A stretch of DNA of 13,095 bases from an uncultured Clostridia bacterium (GTDB taxonomy: Bacteria > Bacillota > Clostridia > Christensenellales > Borkfalkiaceae). Numbering within the stretch: the stretch's first letter is position 1; every line of letters starts with the position of its first letter. The notes under the pieces are model-generated. The model was not told the origin of the DNA, ran no database searches, and worked only from the letters and a program-made list of their open reading frames with translations. The DNA is taken from the NCBI GenBank assembly GCA_947174955.1, contig CAMWKX010000019.1:1-13095 (forward strand). The letters run 5' to 3'. Below are positions 1 to 4,647 of the stretch, piece by piece. Made by a program: the position numbers and the translations under genes.

Positions 1-30
1 GAGGAGCTGTTTCATAGTGATAACTGCCAT
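1..30 (-). CDS. rpsB: 30S ribosomal protein S2, N-terminal fragment (runs off the window)
   Basis: Only the first ten codons are present, read on the minus strand from ATG at 28-30: MAVITMKQLL. This matches the highly conserved start of bacterial ribosomal protein S2 (M-[AS]-V-I-S-M-K-Q-L-L). S2 is a structural protein of the small subunit. The start is fixed by a GGAGG Shine-Dalgarno at 37-41, six bases upstream, with a second GGGGAGG-like run a few bases further out. A promoter and a leader of about 110 nt lie between this gene and the divergent SDR gene. The rest of the gene, and probably tsf behind it, lies outside the window. The assignment is from a short but very characteristic peptide. 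Confidence 0.85.
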   Translation of the reverse strand, partial: MAVITMKQLL

Positions 31-143
31 ATAAAACCTCCGTTAAACCTCCCCGCAAGCGCATTATCAAAGGACTGTTAAGCGGAATTGAAAAGATTTT
101 TCCGCCACGGGCAGCCCGCCTTACGGGTGTGAATTTTTATAGC
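31..143 (-). promoter_or_regulatory. rpsB leader, possible r-protein autoregulatory structure
   Basis: The predicted 5' untranslated region is about 113 nt, much longer than others in this window. Reading the minus strand it contains a CCCG/CGGG hairpin, then GCGGAA pairing with TTCCGC across a 12-nt loop, before the two purine-rich Shine-Dalgarno-like runs. Ribosomal protein operons often carry such leaders, bound by the product for feedback control. I do not recognise a named leader family, and the pairings are short. Confidence 0.35.
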
Positions 144-149
144 TTTGAT

Positions 150-178
150 ATTTTAGCAGAATTTTCCGCGTTTGTAAA
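150..178 (-). promoter_or_regulatory. Promoter of rpsB
   Basis: On the minus strand, TTTACA (173-178) and TAAAAT (150-155) are separated by exactly 17 nt, and the -10 is preceded by TGC, an extended -10. The predicted start of transcription is near 143, giving an untranslated leader of about 113 nt before rpsB. Confidence 0.75.
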
Positions 179-206
179 GCGCTTTTGCTTGTCTTAAATA
201 AAAAAT

Positions 207-236
207 TTGACAAGCGCGCGGTGAAGATATTAAAAT
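207..236 (+). promoter_or_regulatory. Promoter of the 243-1013 SDR gene, with -10 just before the start codon
   Basis: TTGACA (207-212) is followed 18 nt later by TAAAAT (231-236). The ATG at 243 begins six bases after the -10, so transcription should start at or next to the start codon. There is no Shine-Dalgarno in between. It lies back to back with the rpsB promoter. Confidence 0.7.
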
Positions 237-242
237 ATACTT

Positions 243-1013
243 ATGAGCAAAGTTGTCATAATTACGGGCGCGACGAGCGGCATAGGACTTGCTACCGCCC
301 AACTGTTTTTAAGCAAGGGCTATACCGTTTACGGAGTTGCCCGCCACCCTTATTCGGGCGGGAATTTTACGTGTTACCCCGCGGATATATGTGATTTACA
401 GGCAATGGACGGCGTTTTCAAGGACGTTCTGGCGCGCGAGGGAAAGATTGACGTTTTCGTAAACAACGCGGGCATAGGCATTGCGGGGGCTATGGACGAG
501 AGCTCGCCCGAAGCGGTTAAAAGAATCGTCGACGTAAATTTGACCGCCGTGTGCATTTTAAGCGGCACGGTTGCGAAATATATGAAAGAGCGCGGCGGGC
601 GCATAATAAACGTTTCGTCGGTGGGCGGAATAATGCCCCTGCCCTACCAGGCTATGTATTCGGCGACCAAGGCGGGCGTGGAAGTTTTTTCGCGCGCTTT
701 GGCAAACGAGTTAAAGCCGTATAAGATAAAGGTGACGGCAGTGCTTCCCGGCGACACGAAGACGGGCTTTACCGCCGCGCGTATCTGCGAGGGCGAAAAC
801 GCCGCGGCAAAACGGTCGATAGAGAAAATGGCGCACGACGAACAGCACGGCAAAAGCCCCGAGAGCGTTGCGAAAGTCATCTACAAAGCCGCCGAGAAAA
901 GACGTCCGCCGCTGCGCGTTGCCGTGGGGTTTGTTTCAAAGCTGGAAATTTTCCTCTCCCGCTTCCTCTCGGTAAAATGCTTAAACTCGATACTTTATAA
1001 AATGTACGGTTAA
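243..1013 (+). CDS. SDR-family NAD(P)-dependent oxidoreductase (256 aa)
   Basis: This is a classical short-chain dehydrogenase/reductase of usual length. Visible motifs are the dinucleotide-binding TGATSGIG (residues 8-15), NNAG (74-77), a catalytic serine in the NVSS stretch (about 125-126) and the catalytic Tyr139/Lys143 in YSATK. The post-catalytic LPGDTKTGF segment is also typical. The C-terminal 40 residues are basic and hydrophobic. The enzyme should be cytosolic and reduce a carbonyl or oxidise an alcohol with NAD(P)(H); the substrate cannot be read from sequence. ATG 243 is the sensible start because the Rossmann motif begins seven residues later. No Shine-Dalgarno precedes it and a promoter -10 ends six bases upstream, so the mRNA is probably leaderless. 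It is transcribed alone, divergent from rpsB, and ends at a strong bidirectional terminator. Confidence 0.9.
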   Translation: MSKVVIITGATSGIGLATAQLFLSKGYTVYGVARHPYSGGNFTCYPADICDLQAMDGVFKDVLAREGKIDVFVNNAGIGIAGAMDESSPEAVKRIVDVNLTAVCILSGTVAKYMKERGGRIINVSSVGGIMPLPYQAMYSATKAGVEVFSRALANELKPYKIKVTAVLPGDTKTGFTAARICEGENAAAKRSIEKMAHDEQHGKSPESVAKVIYKAAEKRRPPLRVAVGFVSKLEIFLSRFLSVKCLNSILYKMYG

Positions 1014-1017
1014 ATAT

Positions 1018-1048
1018 AAAAGCCGCGGGTTTTTCACCCGCGGCTTTT
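1018..1048. terminator. Bidirectional intrinsic terminator
   Basis: A perfect 13-bp stem (1018-1030 with 1036-1048), loop of five, has a GC-rich core flanked by A and T runs on both sides. It sits between the convergent SDR gene and the DUF1292 gene and can end both transcripts. Confidence 0.9.
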
Positions 1049-1050
1049 CA

Positions 1051-1344
1051 TTACTCTTCATCAATATCGTCTTCGTTCTGATAGAACTCGAAGACTTCTT
1101 CCAAAAGCGCTTCGTCCTCGATGGGCTCTAACATCTGCTCCTCTTCCTTGTAACGGAAAATAGCGACCTCGTCCTCTGCGACGGCGTCGTTAGGCTCGGC
1201 GGCAAGCAGGAGCGCGTACTTCTCGCCCTTGTACTCGCACACGTCCAAAAGCCTGAATTTTATAATGTTGTCCTCGTCGTCGATAAGCTCGATGATGCCC
1301 TCTTCGTCCAGTTCTTCGTCGGGTAAATTTTTATTCTCCGCCAT
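1051..1344 (-). CDS. DUF1292 (YrzB/UPF0473-like) acidic protein (97 aa)
   Basis: A small, very acidic protein. The core (residues about 15-85) follows the DUF1292 pattern: an IIEL.DDEDN start, FRLLDVCEYKGEKYALLL in the middle, then EVAIFRYKEEE..LEPIEDEALLEEVFE. In Bacillota this family sits directly behind ruvX, as here, but its molecular role is not established. The start is set by an AAGGAG site just upstream of ATG 1342-1344, in the 3' end of ruvX; the two genes are three bases apart, so they are one operon. Both ends of the protein are low-complexity D/E. The transcript ends at the 13-bp terminator immediately downstream. Confidence 0.85.
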   Translation of the reverse strand: MAENKNLPDEELDEEGIIELIDDEDNIIKFRLLDVCEYKGEKYALLLAAEPNDAVAEDEVAIFRYKEEEQMLEPIEDEALLEEVFEFYQNEDDIDEE

Positions 1345-1347
1345 AAT

Positions 1348-1779
1348 TTAAACTCCTTTTTTATTGATTTTCTGTAAATATCCGTCCAGAATATTCGCGG
1401 CGGCAAGCGCGTCCACGTACGACTTGCGCTTTTCCCTGCGCATACCCTCTTGGATTAGCGTTTCGTGCGCCATCTGAGTCGTGAACCGTTCGTCCTCGCA
1501 GACGATCGGAACGGTGACAAGCTCTTTCAGCGCGTCGATAAAGCGTTGGGTCTTGACCGTCTGCAACGCCTCGCTGCCGTCGAAGTTTACGGGCAGTCCG
1601 CAAACTATTACCGTCGCGCCCTTTTCTTTGGCGATGGCAGCGATTGCGGCTACGTCCTCCTTGAACCCCTTGCGGTGGTAGGTCTGCGAAGGCAACGCGT
1701 AGGTATTGAACGGGTCGGAAACGGCTACGCCTATTCTTTTATCGCCGATATCGAAAGCAACGTACCTTTCCAAAACCAC
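1348..1779 (-). CDS. ruvX: RuvX/YqgF-family Holliday junction resolvase-like protein (143 aa)
   Basis: An RNase H-fold protein of normal length for the RuvX/YqgF family, which has been linked to Holliday-junction resolution and to 16S rRNA 5'-end maturation. Diagnostic stretches are FDIGDKRIGVAVSD (catalytic Asp10), VIVCGLPVNFDGSE (about 57-70), CEDERFTT (Glu97 region) and YVDALAAANILDGYL (Asp123). Start choice is uncertain: GTG at 1777-1779 gives MVLERYV, while TTG at 1771-1773 gives MERYV and is better placed behind an AGGTG sequence, so the true protein may be two residues shorter. It is the first gene of an operon with the DUF1292 gene and has a strong promoter upstream. In Bacillus the gene ireB normally precedes ruvX; it is absent here. 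Confidence 0.92.
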   Translation of the reverse strand: MVLERYVAFDIGDKRIGVAVSDPFNTYALPSQTYHRKGFKEDVAAIAAIAKEKGATVIVCGLPVNFDGSEALQTVKTQRFIDALKELVTVPIVCEDERFTTQMAHETLIQEGMRREKRKSYVDALAAANILDGYLQKINKKGV

Positions 1780-1804
1780 ACCTGCCGGATTTATTTACTT
1801 TTTG

Positions 1805-1833
1805 ATTATATCACAGACTTCCGTAATTTACAA
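1805..1833 (-). promoter_or_regulatory. Promoter of the ruvX–DUF1292 operon
   Basis: On the minus strand TTGTAA (1828-1833), 17 nt, then consensus TATAAT (1805-1810) preceded by TGA, an extended -10. The transcript would start near 1798, about 20 nt before the ruvX start codon. Confidence 0.75.
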
Positions 1834-1858
1834 TAATATGACGCAGATAATTACAGCC

Positions 1859-1895
1859 TTAACAGTCAATTATTTACAGTAATATATTATATAAT
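1859..1895 (+). promoter_or_regulatory. Probable promoter of the small membrane-protein gene at 1946
   Basis: An A+T-rich stretch offers TTAACA (1859-1864), 18 nt, TATATT (1883-1888). A consensus TATAAT at 1890-1895 is also present but lacks a good -35. Either predicts a leader of about 40-50 nt. I cannot choose between them. Confidence 0.4.
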
Positions 1896-1945
1896 TTCGC
1901 GGCATACTCCTATTGAGCGGGAAAACGCTCGATAAAGGAGAAAAG

Positions 1946-2140
1946 ATGGAAAAATTTATTATCGGTCTCGCCGTAGGTATGGCGGGCGGTGCGCTCCTTG
2001 TGGCGAATAACTGCAAACTCCGCAATCTCGTAAAGAAGAATCAGGAAGATCTGATGCAGAAGGCGGAACAGTATATCGACAGTAAGCTCGAAGCTTTCGG
2101 CTGCACGGGCGGGGAGCAGTGCGGCGAAGAACAGCAGTAA
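1946..2140 (+). CDS. Small membrane-anchored protein of unknown function (64 aa)
   Basis: The N-terminal part (residues 4-22, FIIGLAVGMAGGALLVANN) is a glycine-rich transmembrane helix, followed by a charged helical segment (KLRNLVKKNQEDLMQKAEQ and on to about residue 50) and a polar tail with two cysteines (CTGGEQC). The layout recalls YtxH-like small proteins, but I cannot assign it to a family. ATG 1946 is preferred over the in-frame codon at 1913 because AAAGGAG lies eight bases before it and the membrane helix starts directly. It is a single-gene unit ended by a strong hairpin just downstream. Confidence 0.7.
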   Translation: MEKFIIGLAVGMAGGALLVANNCKLRNLVKKNQEDLMQKAEQYIDSKLEAFGCTGGEQCGEEQQ

Positions 2141-2155
2141 TCGCCGTTTAAAGGG

Positions 2156-2200
2156 GAGCGCGGAACGAAATTCATTTTCGTTCCGCGCTCTTTCTCTTTT
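2156..2200 (+). terminator. Intrinsic terminator, 15-bp stem
   Basis: A perfect 15-bp stem (2156-2170 with 2176-2190), loop TTCAT, is followed by a T-rich tail TTTCTCTTTT on the plus strand. It ends the small-protein transcript. It also lies ten bases beyond the SDR stop codon on the other strand, where the T tract is poorer, so it may serve both. Confidence 0.85.
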
Positions 2201-2846
2201 ACCATACGAATTTAAAATTGTTAGCCTCGCCGTTATCGACCAGAATATCCTGCGCCGTCATCGACTTGTTGACCGCAGTTAAAAAGAAAGCGAACTCGGC
2301 AATTTCCTCTTCCGTCGCCCACTTATTTAAAGGCGTCACTTCCATTATCTGCGCCCACAGCGCGGGATTATCCGTAACGTGCGCGTTCGACGGCGTCAAA
2401 ACTCCCCCCGGCGATAAGCTGTTGCAGGTCGCCCCTAACGGAGCTATGCGCATAGCCACGTTCTTCATATACGCGACAACGCCGCCCTTGCTCGCGGCGT
2501 ATTCTGGAAACTCCGAACCTGTGCGCGCACTCGCCGAGGCAATAAACAGCACGCTCTTTATTCCATCGCGCACGCCGTACTTTTCGGTCACGCGGATTGT
2601 GCCTTTCAGATTAGTATCGATATCCTCGCCCGAATTCTGTACGCCCGCGTTGTTGATAAGTATATCCACCGCACCCACGGCGGGCAGGTCGTCCTTGGCT
2701 ATATCCGCAACGAAATGAGTATAATTTTCGTGAGTAAAAGTTGCGGGCAGAATATCCATTCCCGCAACGGTATGCCCCTGCGAAAGGAATTTCTGCGCAA
2801 TCGCCCTGCCTATCCCGCGGGCAGTTCCCGTAATAAGTACTTTCAT
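2199..2846 (-). CDS. SDR-family oxidoreductase coupled to a VUT transporter (215 aa)
   Basis: A short SDR with an intact cofactor and catalytic set: TGTARGIG (residues 6-13), NNAG (65-68), Asn79 region, serines in FIASASA (about 103-107), Tyr116/Lys120 in EYAASK, then SLSPGGVLTP. At 215 residues it is shorter than the usual 240-260; it lacks much of the segment between strand 3 and NNAG. ATG 2844-2846 is the start: it has a GAGGTGA Shine-Dalgarno and overlaps the upstream transporter stop as ATGA, so the two genes are translationally coupled. The longer in-frame extension upstream is the transporter tail read in another frame. The substrate is unknown. Being in a preQ1-riboswitch operon suggests a role with queuosine precursors, but that is inference from position only. 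Confidence 0.88.
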   Translation of the reverse strand: MKVLITGTARGIGRAIAQKFLSQGHTVAGMDILPATFTHENYTHFVADIAKDDLPAVGAVDILINNAGVQNSGEDIDTNLKGTIRVTEKYGVRDGIKSVLFIASASARTGSEFPEYAASKGGVVAYMKNVAMRIAPLGATCNSLSPGGVLTPSNAHVTDNPALWAQIMEVTPLNKWATEEEIAEFAFFLTAVNKSMTAQDILVDNGEANNFKFVW

Positions 2847-3577
2847 TCTTTCACCTCTTTTCGGCTCTGCACGTAGTCGAAATATTCCTTGCCCACGCCG
2901 CGCTCCTTCCACCTTTTACATACCAGATATCCGAGGTGCGCGAAAACCGCCTCGCACAGAAGCTCGACCAGCATACCCGTGACCGCGCAAGTCACGCACT
3001 GTACCCACGACCAGCCGAAGAAAAACTTGCTGACAATGATTGCAAACGTGAAATTGTCGACGAACTGCCCGACCGCCGTCGACACGTACGTGCGGCATAT
3101 GTAGGCGGCAATGCCGTCGGGGCGCTTTTTGAACGCCTTGCCCACCGCAAAGTTCACGAAGTTGTTTACGACCGCCGAAACGATGAAAGCCGCCGTACTA
3201 CCCAGAAGCACGTACCACGTGCCGCCGAAAGTTTTGTCGAGAGCCTCGTCGCATCCGAAGCTCCACATACCGGGGATTTTGCTTGCCGCGAAAAATAAAA
3301 GACACAAAACTAAATTCACGGCTACCGCGACCAGCGAAATCTGGGTTGCGGCTTTGGGACCGAAGTGCTTGGCGAGCATATCCATAGCAAGAAACGCCCC
3401 CCAGGAAACGATAATCCCGCAGTCAAGCGCGAGATATTCGGTGTGCGTGTCTATGCTCTTGTTTGCAAGCAGGTTCATCGAAACGACGGACAGCACGAAT
3501 ACCACCAGGGTGAATGCGGGGACCGAAGAGAGCAGGAGTTTAAACTCCTTCCACTCTTCTTTGAGTTTGATTTTCAT
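2843..3577 (-). CDS. VUT/YhhQ-family membrane transporter, likely queuosine-precursor importer (244 aa)
   Basis: A polytopic membrane protein with about six hydrophobic segments (roughly residues 18-38, 48-65, 80-98, 120-140, 165-190, 198-220). The pattern S.NLLANK near residue 35, then DCGIIVSWGAFLAMDML...FG.KAA (about 52-75) and STAVGQFVDNFTFAIIV (about 166-182) resembles the VUT_1 family (YhhQ, COG1738), whose E. coli member imports preQ0/preQ1. The preQ1-I-like aptamer directly upstream independently supports a 7-deazaguanine substrate. ATG 3575-3577 has AAGGAG eight bases upstream; that site is also the 3' strand of the riboswitch pseudoknot. The 3' end overlaps the following SDR gene by four bases. 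I am confident of the family type, less so of the exact substrate (preQ0, preQ1 or queuine). Confidence 0.85.
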   Translation of the reverse strand: MKIKLKEEWKEFKLLLSSVPAFTLVVFVLSVVSMNLLANKSIDTHTEYLALDCGIIVSWGAFLAMDMLAKHFGPKAATQISLVAVAVNLVLCLLFFAASKIPGMWSFGCDEALDKTFGGTWYVLLGSTAAFIVSAVVNNFVNFAVGKAFKKRPDGIAAYICRTYVSTAVGQFVDNFTFAIIVSKFFFGWSWVQCVTCAVTGMLVELLCEAVFAHLGYLVCKRWKERGVGKEYFDYVQSRKEVKE

Positions 3578-3587
3578 ATTAAGTTCT

Positions 3588-3626
3588 CCTTGTTTTTTAC
3601 AGAGATGGTTTTCAAGGTGACATCTC
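3588..3626 (-). ncRNA. preQ1-I-type riboswitch (translational)
   Basis: Minus-strand RNA folds as an H-type pseudoknot: P1 GAGATG (3621-3626) with CATCTC (3602-3607); P2 CCTTG (3613-3617) with CAAGG (3588-3592); three-base first loop TCA; second loop AAAAC; A-rich third loop TGTAAAAAA. The positions known to matter in preQ1-I aptamers are present: a U right after the P1 5' strand, a C (3608) right before the P1 3' strand (the base that pairs with preQ1), and an A before the P2 3' strand. The P2 3' strand overlaps the AAGGAG Shine-Dalgarno (3586-3591), so ligand binding should block translation of the transporter. The predicted transcription start (about 3627) falls at the aptamer's first base. 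Identified by eye, not by covariance search. Confidence 0.82.
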
Positions 3627-3633
3627 GCGGTTG

Positions 3634-3663
3634 ATTATACTATCAAGGGCGCGCGGTTGTCAA
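3634..3663 (-). promoter_or_regulatory. Promoter of the riboswitch–transporter–SDR operon
   Basis: Consensus TTGACA (3658-3663) and consensus TATAAT (3634-3639) are 18 nt apart on the minus strand. The -35 starts in the loop of the 14-bp inverted repeat at 3645-3682 and the spacer covers one of its arms. Confidence 0.85.
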
Positions 3664-3682
3664 ACGATAACCGCGCGCCCTT
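3645..3682. terminator. 14-bp perfect inverted repeat: terminator of the Myb-like gene, overlapping a promoter
   Basis: Arms 3645-3658 and 3669-3682 pair perfectly over 14 bp, very GC-rich, with a 10-base loop. It lies ten bases beyond the stop of the upstream minus-strand gene, as a terminator would. The T tract after it on the minus strand is short, so termination efficiency is uncertain. Because it overlaps the next operon's promoter it could also act as an operator. Confidence 0.6.
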
Positions 3683-3692
3683 ATAAAATAAA

Positions 3693-4292
3693 TCAGTTCT
3701 GCAAATTTTTAACCTGCAATTTCAAAAGGAAATTTTCGTCCGTCAGCTTTTTTATGACCGCCGTCAGCCGCTTGTTCTCCTCTTTTAAGCTTGCGTTCAA
3801 TTCGTCGTAGAGGCTGTTTATCTTGTCCTCTATCGCCTTTCTTCCGCCGTCCGTCACGGGATATCCCGCCTCCTGCATAAGCTTTCTGATTTTTTCGGGC
3901 TGCTTTGCAAGCACGTTACGGTACTTGTTCTGATAGCGAAGCATCAGCTTGTCGTCGCCGCCCGCAAGGTTTAAGACCGCGCGCCGCACGGATATGCCCT
4001 TGCTCCTCTCCTTTAAAATAGCCTTTAAAATCTTGTCCGTTTCCTCGTCGGTGAAGGGGCGGCTCTCCTCCGCTTTGAGCTGCGTGTCACGCAAAATCGC
4101 GCGCACCTCCTGGTTGTCCGTGCTCTTTAAAAGCGCGTAGTAATAGTTGCGCACGCTGCCCTTGGCTCTGCCCGAGTTCTTTGCGTACTCCTCGAAAATG
4201 CGCGTGAGCGTCTTGCCCTGACCCTTACCCTCGCATACGTACTTGACAAGGCTCTGCGCCTCTTCCTTCGTGTAGCCGTTAATCTTTTCCAT
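3693..4292 (-). CDS. Myb/SANT-like tandem-domain DNA-binding protein with coiled-coil tail (199 aa)
   Basis: Two related N-terminal helical repeats are visible. Repeat 1 (about residues 7-56) runs from YTKEEAQSLVKYV to GRAKGSVRNYYYALLK; repeat 2 (about 80-130) runs from FTDEETDKILKAIL to KLMLRYQNKYRNVL. Both have the aromatic-T-x-E-E opening and basic third helix of Myb/SANT domains, and repeat 1 recalls the RsfA family of spore-forming Bacillota. Residues about 155-199 form a heptad-rich coiled coil (LNASLKEENKRLTAVIKKL and on), suggesting dimerisation. A cytosolic transcription or chromosome-associated regulator is likely; its targets are unknown. The start at 4290-4292 is set by AAGGAGG (4297-4303). 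The inverted-repeat element begins 28 bases upstream, so the promoter may lie inside it. Confidence 0.72.
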   Translation of the reverse strand: MEKINGYTKEEAQSLVKYVCEGKGQGKTLTRIFEEYAKNSGRAKGSVRNYYYALLKSTDNQEVRAILRDTQLKAEESRPFTDEETDKILKAILKERSKGISVRRAVLNLAGGDDKLMLRYQNKYRNVLAKQPEKIRKLMQEAGYPVTDGGRKAIEDKINSLYDELNASLKEENKRLTAVIKKLTDENFLLKLQVKNLQN

Positions 4293-4320
4293 AACGCCTC
4301 CTTGAAATGTTTTGTTTACA

Positions 4321-4601
4321 CGCGGGTATACAACCTCAACCGACACACCTTCAATTGATTGTTTTTGCCTCTATCTGCGTTAAACTCGCTTGCCGTAGCG
4401 TCTACTACGGCTTCACTCGTTCGCCTTGCAATAGTCTAAAAACAATCAATTGAAGGCGCACAGCGTTTTGACGAGGCAAATCACGAGGATAAACGCACGA
4501 AACGGCACGAAGGCGTGCCGCGTAGCACGTTGAGGGACGCTTTGGGTGTTTAAACCGTGATTTGCCCGTAAAAATGTATCTGCTGTGGTTGTCTACCCGC
4601 G
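4321..4601. repeat. 281-bp element of nested inverted repeats (three-way-junction architecture), MITE-like or structured RNA
   Basis: The 355-bp gap between divergent genes (4293-4647) has no credible gene but is highly structured. Outer arms 4321-4338 and 4584-4601 match as inverted repeats at 16 of 18 positions (CGCGGGTA core). Inside are two long hairpins. Arm 1 (4348-4456) closes with a perfect 19-bp stem, 4348-4366 with 4438-4456, and has a GCCGTAG/CTACGGC tip hairpin (4392-4411). Arm 2 (4466-4574) closes with GGCAAATCACG/CGTGATTTGCC (4475-4485 with 4556-4566), extended outward by ACG/CGT and TTTT/AAAA around one bulge and one mismatch, and contains CGGCACG-AAGG-CGTGCCG (4503-4520). By these boundaries both arms are 109 nt and all three linkers are 9 nt. 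No transposase is nearby. A dinucleotide CA flanks both ends (4319-4320, 4602-4603), too short to prove target duplication. Confidence 0.7.
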
Positions 4602-4608
4602 CAGGTTA

Positions 4609-4640
4609 TTGACATAAAAAATTTGTTTAATACATTTAAT
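4609..4640 (+). promoter_or_regulatory. Promoter of the 4648 gene
   Basis: Consensus TTGACA (4609-4614) lies just outside the inverted-repeat element. The best-spaced -10 is TACATT (4631-4636, 16-nt spacer); TTTAAT (4635-4640) is an alternative with a long spacer. Either leaves almost no leader before ATG 4648, and there is no Shine-Dalgarno. Confidence 0.55.
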
Positions 4641-4647
4641 AATAATT

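Noticed and set aside
185..394. 69-residue open frame overlapping the first SDR gene and its promoter
   Set aside because: It overlaps a clear SDR in another frame, begins inside the promoter and has no family resemblance.
1465..1836. 123-residue plus-strand open frame opposite ruvX
   Set aside because: It is antisense to a well-supported gene with conserved motifs and has arginine- and leucine-rich shadow composition.
2847..2912. N-terminal extension of the coupled SDR
   Set aside because: It is the transporter's 3' end in another frame; ATG 2844-2846 has a proper Shine-Dalgarno and begins right before the Rossmann motif.
4293..4346. Extension of the Myb-like gene to a start at 4346
   Set aside because: It would run through the end of the inverted-repeat element; AAGGAGG at 4297-4303 fixes the start at 4292.
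4321..4601. CRISPR array or tRNA-like element in the structured gap
   Set aside because: There are no regularly spaced direct repeats with spacers, and no tRNA acceptor, T-loop or anticodon features; the structure is made of inverted repeats.
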